NCBI GenBank assembly: GCA_016758905.1 | Contig: JAEPQZ010000008.1 | Location: forward strand, 434,001-498,000 | Source: Umbelopsis isabellina | Taxonomy: Eukaryota > Mucoromycota > Umbelopsidomycetes > Umbelopsidales > Umbelopsidaceae | Length of the DNA: 64,000 nt | Reading direction: 5' to 3' | Part shown: positions 1 through 12,483 of the stretch, in pieces | How positions within the stretch are numbered: the first letter of the stretch is position 1 | How the letters are laid out: each line of letters opens with the position of its first letter | The notes under the pieces: generated by a model | Told to the model about the DNA's origin: nothing | Seen by the model: the letters and a program-made list of their open reading frames with translations, nothing else | The model's database searches: none | Program-made: the position numbers and the translations under genes

Positions 1-680
1 AGGTACTTTATAGAATAAGCGGCAGGTATCTACATTAGAAGTTAAATAATGAGATTAATCCTTTGCATGCAACAGGCTGCCATGGAGTATATTATCCAGC
101 ATCCTGTACTTGGCAAAACACCTTTGGTTGCCTATGGCCAATCCATTGGTGGTGCAGTGGCAATCAACCTTGTTTCGAGAAACGAGGACAAATTCACTGG
201 ACTTATCCTTGAAAACACTTTTCTAAGTTTGGTATGTATGCTGTTTTAAGTCATCTCTAAAAAGTGAGAGCAACTCGTTTTAACAGTGATTGTCCCGCAG
301 CCCCAGTTGATACCTCATGTAGTCCCTGCTTTGAAACATTTCATTTTCCTTTGCCACCAAATCTGGCCGTCATACTTGGAGATCAAGGCCATTAGAAGAG
401 TTCCAACGTTGTTTTTGTCAGGCATGAAAGATGAATTGGTACCACCATCGCATATGAAGAAACTTCATGAGTTATGCGAGACTGGCGGCCCGAAATATTG
501 GAAAGAATTTGAAGAAGGAACCCATAATGACACTTGCATAAAGGTATGGCAGTATCCTCTGATTCAATTCAAGGTAGCGAATTGACAATGGAATATTTAT
601 AGCGTGGTTATTTTGAATCTATTGGAGAATTTATACGTGATGAGATATGGAAACATGCTTCATTGACGGAGAAATCTTAA
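1..680 (+). CDS. Bem46/ABHD13-type alpha/beta hydrolase, C-terminal part
   Basis: This is the 3' part of a serine hydrolase of the Bem46/ABHD13 family; the 5' end lies left of the window. Visible exons are 76-231, 301-543 and 603-680, with an intron apparently running 3-75. The catalytic triad is visible: the nucleophile elbow YGQSIGG, the acid in SGMKDELVPP, and the histidine in EGTHNDT. The segment LILENTFLS after the elbow is typical of the family. Members are usually membrane-anchored by an N-terminal helix, which is not in view. Bem46 proteins are linked to fungal polarity and germination, but the substrate is unknown. The stop codon is at 678-680. Confidence 0.85.
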
Positions 681-954
681 AAGAAAAAACGGAAGAACTG
701 ACAGCATCAACATAGCCAAATTCTTTAAACCTCTTATTGCTTTCACCGTAAGAATAATAAAGTAAAAATAGAGAAAATTTGGTAAAGGGCTCAACAACGA
801 AAACTTGATATTGTCTTTAGTCACACTGTAAATGTATCAATAGAGAGCTTAGATATATGAAAAAGTATCAATCAACTTTACGTGAATTTCACTTAGGTAT
901 TCAAATATTAAATTTTACAAAAAGAATAAACTTTTTGAAAAAAGTCAAAAAAAG

Positions 955-1026
955 GGGCTCCGCCGGGAATTGAACCCGGGACCTCCCGCACCCTAAGCGG
1001 GAATTATACCACTAAACCACGGAACC
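955..1026 (-). tRNA. tRNA-Pro (anticodon AGG)
   Basis: The minus strand folds into a full 72-nt cloverleaf without intron. The acceptor arms GGTTCCG and CGGAGCC pair over seven positions (one G-T). The anticodon stem CCCGC/GCGGG closes the loop TTAGGGT, giving anticodon AGG for proline CCU (and CCC by inosine wobble). The T arm CCGGG-TTCAATT-CCCGG is standard. Confidence 0.93.
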
Positions 1027-1269
1027 ATTTTTGGTTCGGATGAAAAAATATCGTATAAGATCTCAGAAATCAGATAATTAATCAAATGCTCAGTATCTTC
1101 TTCAGTTGATAACACGAACTAGTTATGCCAAATAAGCATCCAGTATTGGACGAATATCTTCTCAAAAATAATTGTTTCCAACTGACTTTATTAATAAACA
1201 AAGTGCTTAAACTGAAAGTGAATGGTATATAAATGCTTATTAAAGAAAAATACAATAAAATAGGAGGAG

Positions 1270-2470
1270 CTATATGCTTCTGCATTGAACTTGCGCTAAC
1301 ACCTCGTATACATGCTGTTGGTACCATTGCTCTTCGCTAATCTTCATTTGCCACTCGCTTTTTAAATTCTTGTGGCCAAATTTTTTACGCATAACGTAAA
1401 ATGTTGGAATTGCTATGAGCCATAGACATGTGACCACTAATATCGCTTTGAACCACCAGCTGTCATATAATTCCGAAAGCTTGGAATTACATTTGACTGT
1501 TACTCGATTATTTTGAAGAGGGAATGTTATGTCTACAGTGTGATGATATCCCTGATGTCTTATAGCATATAAGATGGCTTATATACGGAAATGTTAGCTT
1601 TCCGAAAAATAACTTAGCAATATGAAATATCACATCAAACTTACCTTGAGTGAGCTCTTTATAATTCCAATCTATACTTTTCCTCATTTCCAGCTCTTTG
1701 AACTGTCCTTTCTCTTTAACATAATCATCGCACAATTGTCTTACAGTTTTTGTTTTCCCAGTTTTCTTATCAGGCTCAACATACATTGCCGCGCAAGTCG
1801 GCGAAACATATTGAGAGACGTCCACCGCAAAGTCAAAGTCTGTTACCTGCTCAGTATAGGAGTGTTGCTCTTCTCGGGTGGTTCCATCTGAGTTACGATG
1901 AGTTTCTGTGCGCCATCGTGTTTCGTCATGGTACCCTACAAAAGTGATATTAATATTTCGAATCGACTAAATTTGCACCTTAGGAGGATACTTACCACGA
2001 ACTTTGATTGACATTGCGGGAGGCGAATTGTGGTCTAACAGAAATCTGAAAAGGGCTTCACCATCTTCATTGATGTGATGATCTCTAGAGACTACGCCCT
2101 TTTTCTTCATTTTGTAAGTTGCACGATATGGTGCATATTCTGGTGGTTGAGTCAAATCAACGTATTCTTCCATATTGACATCGCCAACAGCGTTCCCCAA
2201 TAGTGGGGCATAAACACTATTGTCTTCTTCATTGGCATGATACTCCACGATTGATGGTTCTGCCGCTGTTAGAGTTGAAACGTGTGAATCATAGCCAGCG
2301 AAATCATACACTGGTTGCTCATTATGTACAACTCCACTGTTATAAGATGGAGGAGGCACTTTTGACTGCTCAGCGTTTTCGATGAGTTCGTCGACGGAAG
2401 GTGCACTTGCTCCGCTGATTACGCTATCAGCATTGTAATTGGTAGGCGTTGGGATCTTTTCACGGGCCAT
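1270..2470 (-). CDS. Conserved fungal single-pass membrane protein with PY motifs
   Basis: Three exons (1996-2470, 1634-1935, 1270-1551) give 352 residues. The N-terminal about 130 residues are acidic and disordered and carry two PPxY motifs, PPSY and PPEY, which are known ligands of Nedd4/Rsp5 WW domains. A conserved block follows (HINEDGEALFRFLL, then RGYHDETRWRTETHRN and TDFDFAVDVSQYV). One hydrophobic segment near residues 300-322 (AILVVTCLWLIAIPTFYV) is followed by a basic cytosolic tail. I recognise the layout from uncharacterised fungal proteins but cannot name a function. The second intron uses a weaker donor (GTGATA); it is the choice that keeps the frame into the membrane segment. 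Ubiquitin-ligase recruitment is an inference from the PY motifs. Confidence 0.7.
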
Positions 2471-2734
2471 GTGGCAGCAAAGTTAAGTGTGGCCTTGGCT
2501 TTTCTTCTTGGCAGTCCTTATTTTTTTCCTGCAAATTCCATATCAGGAAAAAAATGTGGCAAATGCACTGGAACATTGGGAGGAAGAATTTACAAGCACG
2601 GCTATGAACTATCACGAAAGATTCGAACACGAGTGTAGACCATTTGTTATTTTATAAAGCTATTTTTATTCATTAAATTAACGGCTGCTCAGGTGCATCT
2701 GAGTCGAGGTGCGAGCTGTATTATTGTATGAAAC

Positions 2735-4119
2735 TTAAGCTCTGGTAGCAAAACCGACGCGAGAGTTGGTGGTATCCTAAAAATTAAAAAAAGACACAGA
2801 TCAGAATCAGAAGCATATAGGTCGGTTAAATAGATAGACGACTTACATAGACAGAGTAGTAGTTCTCCAGGAACTTCTGACCAAGAATGAAATCCAAGTT
2901 ACCATCGCCGGAACCAATATCTCCAATGAGAGAGTAGTAGCTGCCAGCGCTTCCACCCCAGTTGGCGACTTGATCTTGAGGCAAAATGTACTCTGCGGGA
3001 GTCAAAGTGAAGGTGGTACCAGCAATGGTGAAATCAACGTTTTGAAGGGAGGAGTAGCTGCTGGAAGGAATCTTGACCAAACCGGTGGAGGAATCGACAG
3101 AGTAGCCAGCAACGTTACTGTAAAGAGAGTTGTAGGCAGCAGTTTGAATGTAGATGAGGGTGGTTCCGGTGTCAACAATACCAGAAAGGGTGCCGCTGCT
3201 GACAGACTTGCTACCATAGCTGATGCCAGTGACATCAATACCCCAGTAAGCCTGCATTCTATGTTAGAGCACTGTATATGTTGCAGATCTTTCAAAATAA
3301 TGGCCACTTACATTAGCAGGAGATGAGCTAGTGATAGGTGTGTAGGTGAGAGAGCCAGTGTACTTGGAAGAGTCAACACCACCAAGGGTGAGCTCACCGT
3401 TATTGGCAGTGGTGGCACTACCGCTAATGGGAGCGAAGTAAACACCCAAAACCTCAGTAGTGATCAAGCCATCACTCAAAGCTTTGTCCATAACGGTAGG
3501 GACGGTAGATTGGCCGTTAACAGTTCCTGAGGTCAAGTCGGTGGGACCGAAGCCTAATTGAAATTTTTGTTAACGGTAGTGCAGTACGAATCATCCCTGA
3601 ACTAGGCACCTTACCAATGATACCATCGACACCAGAGAAACCGGAAGCGGTACTGGCATCACCAATGGATTGGCCAGGGATGGTCAATGAACCAAGTTTG
3701 ACAGTGTCAGTATATTCTTTTCCAGAGAATGAACCGCTTCCATAGCTGACAGAAACTGAGTCACCAGTGCTCTTGGAAGTGGATCCAGGTTTATACTTGG
3801 TGCCGGCGCCAACCCAGGTGTTGGAAGAACCAGTGTCAACAATGAGGGAGAAGGTTTGGGAACCAACGCCGACACTGGCAACATAGCTGAAGTCTTCGTT
3901 TTCAACACCAACAGAGCTAGAATCGACATTAACTTTGCTTTTGTTACCGAAGTGGGCAATACGAGCTTTGTCAGAAGCGACAGCCTGCTTCCAGTTGGGA
4001 GAGGACTTGGCACGCGCGAAAGGAATGACTTGGGCAGACTTGCCAGGGTTTGCCGGAGCAGCCATACCGGTGGCCAAGAAAGTGGCTACAAGAGCGATAG
4101 CGAGAGACAAGCGAACCAT
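2735..4119 (-). CDS. Secreted aspartic protease (A1 pepsin family, rhizopuspepsin-like)
   Basis: Four exons (3615-4119, 3312-3553, 2847-3251, 2735-2776) encode 397 residues. A signal peptide (ALVATFLATGMAAP) and a basic propeptide precede the mature enzyme. Both catalytic aspartates are present, VDTGSSNTW and VDTGTTLIY, and the flap tyrosine lies in VSYGSGS. The C-terminus ends DTTNSRVGFATRA, as in mucoralean pepsins. Length and layout fit an active extracellular acid protease that feeds on host or substrate protein. An upstream in-frame ATG at 4209 would extend it, but the chosen start puts the signal peptide at the N-terminus. The last intron (2777-2846) is absent from the paralogue at the right edge of the window. 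Confidence 0.93.
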
Positions 4120-6391
4120 GATAGCTAGAGTGTTGGGTTGTTGGAGATTATCATTGGAAATTATTCTCTCCTTTATATCTTGTTCAATGGCGCGCTTTTG
4201 CTGTTGCACTTAACATTTCAGATTTGCTAATCTCTATATTGAAATGCAGCATGATTGTTACACCAGTATTGCATTAACCTTGAACTTACTCGGAAGATCA
4301 ATGTCCTATACCTTTTCAACAGTAATATCCTTATCGGGTAATTTGCGTCCTTTTTGAAGACACGGCAGTGATGAACAGGCACACTCGCTACAGCAATTAG
4401 AGTTTGGGATAATTATTTATGTCAGGGTCATCTTTGGGATCAGCCAATGTTTGGAGGGAATGGTCTGCGATGCAGAATTGGATATGATAATTTTTGAAGT
4501 ATATTCTATCATACATAACAAATTTAAAAAGTATGTTGCAAGTATATGCCACTACGCTTATAGATTTGAAACGCAGGGTTGAAGAACTTGAGTTGTAAGC
4601 AAGCTAAACCATATAGTAACCTAGCAACAATGTGCTTACGGTGAGATATGATACTGTAGTTTACCCGCCTAACCATAAATCGTACATCGACATAGTAACC
4701 GTCTCCCCGATTGTATGCGTGCTTCGTGCTTTCCGCTTTTTATTTTTATTTTTTTATTTTATTTTGAGACACTTAACATTGTTGGAGACAGCCACTTTGA
4801 GTAAACGGTAGCACAATATCTGATCGCTGTATATCACTTTTTTTTCCTTCATTGCCAACAAGCCCATCTCTACAGCTCAATTTTATATATCTATTTCATT
4901 TGGATTTGACTGAGGTTTATGTGATATTTTATGGTTGATGTGAAACACTCCAGCAAGTCAATGACTTACTAGACTTTTCTTCGAGCGAGTTGTTGAGAAA
5001 TATAGTACCCAAAAGGGCAAATTTAAATATGAAATGGTGCGACTTTGTCCTTGCCAAACTCCGTCAAGATTCAGTCGCAGCAACACAAAGATAAGCTCTA
5101 CTGTTGCTGAATAGAAGACTAACATATATCTCAACTCTTATAACAAATGGCATTAAATTAATCTGAACACCAGAAAGAAACCTATATAGTATTCATAAGC
5201 CGTGATAATGACAAGTGTCAATTCAACAATGTTGCAAGCCTCGTCGCGTTGTCATGGTACTACCATCGCTTTAATTTACTGAAATTAGAAATATTATTGC
5301 GATGACCTCTTCATCTGCTTCCCACATTTCTTGAGTCCTTAACCAATGAAGATCATCGTCGCTTCTTCTTTGTGGCATCTTTAATGAGCTTAGTCTCGTT
5401 ATTTTTTATATCAAGTCGGATGTTACCTATTATTTTACAAGAATGGCAATTTTGTTCCTGAATGAAATATCGCTGCCTTTATCTATACACAAAGAATCTT
5501 CGACAAGCAAATTAAAATTCAACGATCATTTTAGTCATCTGAGCAGTAATAGCTTTCATTCTACTCTCAGTCATCTCTGTATTACCCGTTGCTATGATGT
5601 TTTATCTGAGCCTGAAGGCAAGATGGGAAGCAAAAAGGACATAGCAACCAATCTGTTTGATGAGCTAGAATAGAAATCCTATGCCTACGATTTTAATCAG
5701 TTGGCATCCGGCTACTGACATCTGGGGTAGACCGCATCAATGCTCTTTCTTATTCCTTAATTTCACCAAGAACGGAAAAACTTCAGAATATTAATTGATC
5801 AAAAATAGTAAGGTTCCAGTTACATAGTATTCGGTGTAACCAACGGAAATGTGGGTATTTCATCGATGTTATACAATATGAATTTGGTATTTGAGAATAA
5901 AGACCGTGTGAAAGAGATAACATTAAGTAATTTTCGCAAAACTTGGCAACGTGTATCCTGGCTACAAAGTACTTGATCAGCTGCGGCTTAAGATCACACA
6001 AAATTTTTAATCATTTCAAATGACGATGGAATCATGTTCCGATGTAATTTTCAATGGTTAGCTGCAGCTGTTGTGCAGCCATAGTCATGCGTATACACTA
6101 TTTATCTGATAGCGTCACTTGTGCAGTTATCCCGTATGTAACCTAAATTGATATTAAGGTTAAATTCAATCTGTAAAAAGTTGCCGAAATTGGTTGATAG
6201 CATATCACATCAATGTTGAAATGCTTTTCTAATGCAAACATGGAAGATATGCTTAGCACGATTAAATATTATAAGTATATATTTATTACATTTTTAATCT
6301 TCAAAATATTTTAATCCATTGATAGGATTTCTAATACTGTACAATGAACCATGGAAATACTGGATGACTCGGAAAAACTCGCTGTTGGTAT
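4120..6391. other. Gene-free stretch upstream of the aspartic protease
   Basis: This 2.3-kb AT-rich stretch holds the protease promoter and the 3' flank of the ABC transporter. The longest open frames (for example 76 codons at 5443-5673 on the plus strand, ending SKKDIATNLFDELE) resemble nothing I know and have no splice partners. I see no RNA gene or repeat here. Confidence 0.5.
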
Positions 6392-9300
6392 TTAAAGGTC
6401 TTCCTGGTTCGTATCGCGAGCTAATTTTGAGAATAAACTGGAATCGTCAGCCAGAAGCTTCTTCGGCGAACCATGCTCTGCAACTGATCCAGCCTCCATT
6501 ACTATAACAGTATCGCTATCCAAAATGGTAGAAATGCGATGAGCAATAGTGATTACTGTGCACTCAGAGAAATGATTGCGTATGGCTTTCTGAATAGTTG
6601 CATCAGTTTCCAAATCCATCGAGCTCGTTGCCTCATCTAGAACCAAGATCTTGGCTTTTCTCAACATAGCGCGCGCTAAGCCAACCTGTTGCAACTGACC
6701 CTTTGATAAATTGGTACCGCCTGGCAAGATCTCTGCATCCAAAGCTCCTTTCATGTTCTGCGTAACATGATTTTTCAAGCCGGCTGCCTCTAAAGCAATC
6801 CATAGTTCATCATCAGCGTGTTCACCAAAAGGAGATAAGTTCGTGCGCAATGAGCCACCAAACATTGTAGCATCTTGAGGTATAATGGCAATGGCGGAGC
6901 GAAGTTTTTCAAGACCGAGTTTGGATATGTCGACACCGTCGATAAATATTGAACCCCCAGTGTTTTCAAGTGTTGCTATACCAGCTTCTATATCCTCCGC
7001 AGATTGACTTGAAACCACAGTGTTCTCTTCAGAATCAAGTGCAGTATAAGAAGTTCCTTCAATAATGCGGAACAATGCTAGAGTCAAGGTAGATTTGCCA
7101 GAGCCAGTGCGTCCAACAATAGCAATCTTGGTGCCACCTTGAAGCTCGGCGTTGACATTTTTCAAAGAAAGAGGAAGGCCATTTCTGTATCGAGCTGAAT
7201 AATTTGATAGCTTGATAGTACCAGAGCTAGGCCAATCAGGATGCTCTGCATCTTCGTCCAAATTTAGGGGTGCTTCACTTTCGAGCTCTGTGTATTCAAA
7301 TACGCGTTCTGCATGAACAGCAGCAATTTCCATTTGACTGAAGGTGTTAACCAGGATACTAAGGAACATGATTGCATTCATAAGAGTACTGACAGCCAAT
7401 CCTGCTAAAGTCGGAGGAATGGTGTCTCTTGCGATTACAGCAAATAAAGATGATCCAAGGATGAGTATAGCTCCCAGAAACTCCAATCTAAAGTTCATCC
7501 AGCCCATCAGGATAATTTCCATACGCTTAGATCTTTGATTAAGATCGACCTTCACATAAAATGCTCTCAGCCATTCTTCGGTTAAGCCGTAAGCCTTAAT
7601 GGTATGCATGCCCTCCAGAGTATGGGTGATATGCTGCAAGAGAGGTGATCTTGTTCGCCCGGCGTCAAGTCTTCGTAAGCTGCGAGCAGTTGCTTGGTAG
7701 TATACCATAATGTAATAGTAAACAATTGCCAGAGGTGGAAGCATGGCAAAAAGATAAGGAGTGGCAATTCCGGCAGCAACCAAAGAGACTAAAACCTGAT
7801 TAAGCTGGCCCAAAGTGGTGAAAAGTTTATCGGTAAGACCAGCATCAATTTCATTCATATCACTTCCCAATCGATTCAGGATTCGGCCATTTGGTGTAGT
7901 ATCGAAGAAACTCATAGGTGCACGGAAGACCTTATTCAACAAACGTTCAAATAAATCTTTTGAAGCTCGTATACCAAAGTAGGTGAATGCAATGTAGTAA
8001 GATGATGGTTGTGTAACAACCGCTAGCATTTGCATCATGGTATAGATTCCGAGATAGAATGCTGGAGCATGTGTTGGATTTGGCGTATTAAGCCAACCAC
8101 TTAGGAAATAATAGGCACCGTACCAGATAATTCGATGAAAGAGCATTACTCCATATGATAAGAAGAAGTTGTAGATACCTCCAGCCAAAATGAAACGACC
8201 ATATACGCCCCATGTTACTCTTCCTGTCTTCATGGACTCTTCAGATGTCAATGCTCCTTTCTCGCGATCATCATTGTTTTCTTTGGCAATTTCTTGGGAC
8301 TGTTCGACTTCCTCTGATTCCTCATTATCCTTTTGCTTTTGCGTTGTCTTCATTCTTGCAAATTCGTTTATCAAGGTTTGGTAATGTCCTTCTTTCTTAA
8401 TCAGCTCATCGTGAGTTCCAATCTGTGAAGCATCGCCTTCATCAAGATAGACAATGCGATCGACCTGATCCATATAATGAACAGCATGAGTGACCAAAAT
8501 CCTCGTAGTGTTTTTAAGTAAGCCTGTTGAATTGCTGAGTACATGATCGAATAAATGTTGTTCAGTGTGTACATCCACGGCACTTAATACATCATCAAGC
8601 ATGACGGTGGAAGCATAACCAATTCTAACAGCATAGCATGCTCTAGCCAAAGCAATTCGAGCCTTTTGGCCACCACTGAGGCCAATGCCACGTTCGCCAA
8701 TTTCAGTGTCGAGACCTCCAGGAAGCATCTCGATATCCTTATCAAGAGCACAAGCATTGATGCAGTCATCCAAAGCTTGTTTATCGAAAGGCCGGCCAAA
8801 AACTATGTTGTCGGAGACTGTTGCATTCATGACAAATGGAGCCTGTGAGCAATAGGCCACAGGACTTTGATCCATCAGGATTTTCCCTTTTTGACAGTAC
8901 ATATTCTTGAGTATAGCACTGAGAATAGATGACTTGCCAGAACCGATGCGGCCGACCACGGCAATAAATTCATTATCATAGATCTTCAGTTCTGGGACTT
9001 GGAGTGTGAACTTCGCTTCGCTTTGGTTTTTCGCCCAAGTGAAAACACCATCACGGATAGTGACTCTTGTATTTTTATCATCTTTCTCTAGGAAGCCATC
9101 GTCAACTTTCTCTATAATGGTGGGAACTTTATCCTTGGCTGTTGTTTGTTCTTCACTATCGTCAGTAAGCTCGTCCGCATTCAGATATCCTTGAATTCTT
9201 TTCATACTAGCAATGACAGTGTACAACCAACCCAAAGAGAAAGATAGGGTTTCAATATTAGTGGAAATCAGATTGGTAATCACCAGACTGACGAAAACTC

Positions 9301-11252
9301 TATTCGCATCCAAGCCTTGACCTTCTTTCGCTACAGCCATCACATAGACCCAGAACATGATAGCAGGGGTACAATTCTTGCTTAACTGAGTGGTAGTAAT
9401 CATTATAGAAAATGCCTTAGCTCGCATAAGTAGACCCTTCAGTTCCATTTCGCGAATCTTCAAAATCCGTTGCATAAACGGTTTCTCCCAGGCATTGAAC
9501 TTGACAAACTTGATACCACTCACAGTCTCATTGACCATCGAGACACGTTCATCCATGTACTTTAAGCGAAATTTCATAGCTCTTCCAAACCGTTGTCCAA
9601 TGCGGCTTTGAATTCCAAAGCAAATAAACATGAACCAAGCCAATCCAGGGAATACTGCCCAAGACAGCTGGACATACAAGAAGTAAATTCCTAGAGCCAT
9701 GGAAAGAGGCAAACCAATGATAAACAATATGGCAAGATCTCCATCTACCAGTGACTCAGCATCGACGGTAACATGGTTTGAAATGTCTCCAACACTTCGC
9801 TTGGAAAATTCTTCGGGAGACAGCTTCAGTGATTTTTGGTACACAGCAGAAATAAGAGCACCACGAAAAGCCATAAGAACTTGATTGATGTAGTAAGCAC
9901 ATACTCCGAAACATATCGAGAGTACAGTTGAAATACCACACATGCCAAACGCAAATTCAAGGCCAAATCGCAGAGGGCTAGGATTATCCGTCCCATAGGT
10001 CGCTATCCAGGAAAGGAAACCATTCAGGAGCATTGGGTTTGCGTATTGTGCAGCAGTATATAAAAACCAAGCTCCAACTGGAACCAGCATAGCTGGAACA
10101 TAGAGTCTCAGGACCGCGATTGCCATATTAGCAGATCCTTTTTTTAAAGTCTGTCTTCGCCATTCCTTCAAGAGATTATCTCCTAGTCTTTCCGAAAGCA
10201 ATTGTGGACGCAGAGGGAATAATATTTCGACATCCATATCTTTGCCTTTTTTGTGTAGCTTATAACCTTTAGACAACAAAGGCTGAACATAGTGGAAAGT
10301 CAGCAAGCTAAACATATTGGCAGTCAAATCAGGCGCAAGGTTCAACCGCTGTCTTGTCTCCTTTGTCATGCGAGGTAAACTTTCGAGGATACACCAAAAT
10401 ACCAGGACAGCCAGTGTCACAGAGAATACGATGGCTAAATCATTGTTTGTTCGTTCGGTACGAGTCCACTCTGTCCTAAGACGAATAGATTGTACAAAGA
10501 TCATCATCAACACATAGAATTGTACCGTTAAAGAAGGACGCCAAGTCGATCGATGCTGTCTCCAGGAACTATAGGTGGCAATAAACATTCCAACTGCTGA
10601 CACTATGCAGCCAAAGACATTAGATCCACCGGCATTGCTTTGAGCTGAAAGGCCAGCCGCGGTTATATAAGCTGCTGCTCCCACGATTGCGGTCGCAATT
10701 TTCAGTCCTAAAAGACTTCTATATCGCCATAGATGGTTCTCTCTAGGTAAATATATATCAAAATCTGGCGATTCTATAACGTCGACACGCTGAGTTGTAG
10801 TATTGCAAAGGTCGGTTTTCTGATCCGGTAATACAGCTTCGGTAAATTTGCCATGTTTAGATAACATTCCATATTTCTTGATAAGGAAGCCTTTTTCTAA
10901 TGCACTGTAGACAACAAATGCCAACAACAAGATGTTCGGTAGCAAAAAGAGAATACTACAGGGCAATTTGTCAGTCTAATTTTTTTTTTTTTGATTGTAC
11001 CTAGCTGCGGTTTGCATATGCTATGACTTACGTATTTTCGAACTGTACTGTGAAATCGGTTTCACGAACATTGGATATAGGCCCAAATCCTTCATCTATT
11101 TGGGCACCAGATTGGGATTGGATGCTCCAAGAAAAGCCATAGTCTTCTACTCGAAATGGCGAAGAGTACTGGATACCATACTTCTCTGTGGTGCCGAAGT
11201 AATTGAAGAAATATGGTCTAAATATTTGTATTACAGATCCAAAGTACGGCAT
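6392..11252 (-). CDS. ABCC/MRP-type full ABC transporter
   Basis: Two exons (11032-11252 and 6392-10955) encode about 1594 residues, the usual length of an ABCC protein with an extra N-terminal TMD0. The order is TMD0, TMD1, NBD1, linker, TMD2, NBD2. NBD1 (Walker A near residue 739, GRIGSGKSS; signature LSGGQKARIALARA) has Walker B VMLDD, with the Asp instead of Glu typical of ABCC. NBD2 (Walker A near residue 1355, GRTGSGKST) has the signature LSKGQ and Walker B VLDEATSSMD, with a roughly 40-residue acidic insert after Walker A. Such pumps export conjugates or drugs from the plasma or vacuolar membrane; the substrate cannot be told here. The acidic linker after NBD1 (KDNEESEEVEQSQEIAKEN) may be regulatory. 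The first-exon start is uncertain. Confidence 0.92.
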
Positions 11253-12063
11253 CGTATGTATACGAGTCCTTATGTTATACTGTTATTAATCAAAAAATCA
11301 AAAATTATATATTTTAAAAACTAAAGAAAGGTATAGCCACTTATATAAAATCATAAAAGCGCCATCTTGGCAGGGTTTGAAATAATGTTATCAGCTTGGC
11401 CACCTTGGCAAAAAAAATGAAAGTTTGTAACACAACGTCTGATCTGACTTGGCAACGAAGGATGCCGACAACTCGGTGTTTCAGACCCTATTTGTATCAA
11501 TATTTATGATTGAGACTATAGTGGACCCGAACGCTTAAATTCTATGAATTTAAATTGGCCAAGCATTACAATATAGGCGTCAATACGCTGTTGGCTTTCA
11601 CCAACTGACTTCAGTAATAAAACTTCAAGGAAAAAGATGAACTCAAAGAGATAACACTTGTCCCCGGGAAAGTTACCAAATCTGCATGTAATTGCCTTTT
11701 TTGGACAACATAGTCAATTGATCAATTATAAAATGTGGCAAACTTTAGCCCTTGCCGCAGTCATCCTGGATAACAATCGACGCGATCTTAGAACGATGAC
11801 AGAGCGGGAGGGAATACCGAAGAAACCGTAGAGAATGACGAAGACGAATTGGTTTGATGCCATCTAGGATTCAATACTTAGCACAAGATACTTTTTGATT
11901 CCAAATACGTTGTCAACATTTAGTAGTACCCAGAGACCTGTCATATGCTCCAGTGGAATGTTGATCTACTCAATAAACATTCTCAATTGCCTCCGCGTCA
12001 CGTATCGTTCCAGATATCCTACCAGACTATTAATTCGCAATTGATCTGAAGATATATGGATGA
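11253..12063. other. Gene-free stretch upstream of the ABC transporter
   Basis: This holds the transporter's presumed promoter. No conserved open frame, RNA gene or repeat was recognised. Sequence near 11.8-12.06 kb could be decayed flank of the transposase scrap that follows, but no catalytic motif could be read. Confidence 0.4.
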
Positions 12064-12261
12064 CTATGACTCTTGCCATTTCCAGCTCTTACGATATGCC
12101 CCCCTCACGCTAAGTGCATTGTAATTACAATCACTTCTAGCGATCAAGTTCGTCAATGATTTTACAAGGCTTGCTCTTTTATTTACCAGCTGAACTCGTC
12201 GGCCTAATAATTTTGACGGCCGTCCAATTGACTTCGATCTGTTCAGAGCAACATTAGACAA
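12064..12261 (-). mobile_element. Relic of a Tc1/mariner-like transposase (DNA-binding part)
   Basis: A 65-codon minus-strand frame reads SIGRPSKLLGRRVQLVNKRASL then KSLTNLIA. This resembles the linker and second helix-turn-helix of Tc1-type transposases, where a GRP(R/K)KL-like hook is followed by a helical N-(R/K)-RASL-x-x-LTN block. No DDE catalytic domain was readable downstream in any frame and no terminal inverted repeats were found. It is best read as a short, decayed fragment of a DNA transposon. A chance match cannot be excluded at this length. Confidence 0.4.
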
Positions 12262-12411
12262 GGCATATTATTAAAAGATCGTTATTAAACCTCACGAAAA
12301 GCTTACTCATCTGCAGTGATATTATCAGAGACTAAAATAAAAAACGATAATTCAATTTGTTGCAAAGAGGTAGATGTTTTGAAAGGTAAAAAAATTTGAG
12401 GCTTACAAAAG

Positions 12412-12483
12412 TTGCGATTCCACGTTTCGATCGTGGGTCCTCCAGGTTATGAGCCTGGCGCGCTTCCTCTGCGCCAAATCGCA
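12412..12483 (-). tRNA. tRNA-Met (anticodon CAT), initiator type
   Basis: The minus strand folds as a 72-nt cloverleaf: acceptor TGCGATT/AATCGCA fully paired, D arm GCGC-AGAGGAA-GCGC, anticodon stem CCAGG/CCTGG closing CTCATAA, and T arm CCACG/CGTGG. The T loop ATCGAAA (A54 and A60 in place of T54 and pyrimidine 60) is the hallmark of eukaryotic initiator tRNA, as is the D-loop form. There are departures from the usual initiator: the first pair is T-A instead of A-T, and position 29-41 is A-T instead of G-C. Confidence 0.85.

Noticed and set aside
2970-4213. Several long frames overlapping the first aspartic protease on both strands
   Set aside because: They are shadows of a gene with both catalytic motifs and consistent exons.
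5443-5673. A 76-codon frame ending in SKKDIATNLFDELE
   Set aside because: The ending looks protein-like, but the rest does not, and no continuation by splicing was found. Left unannotated.
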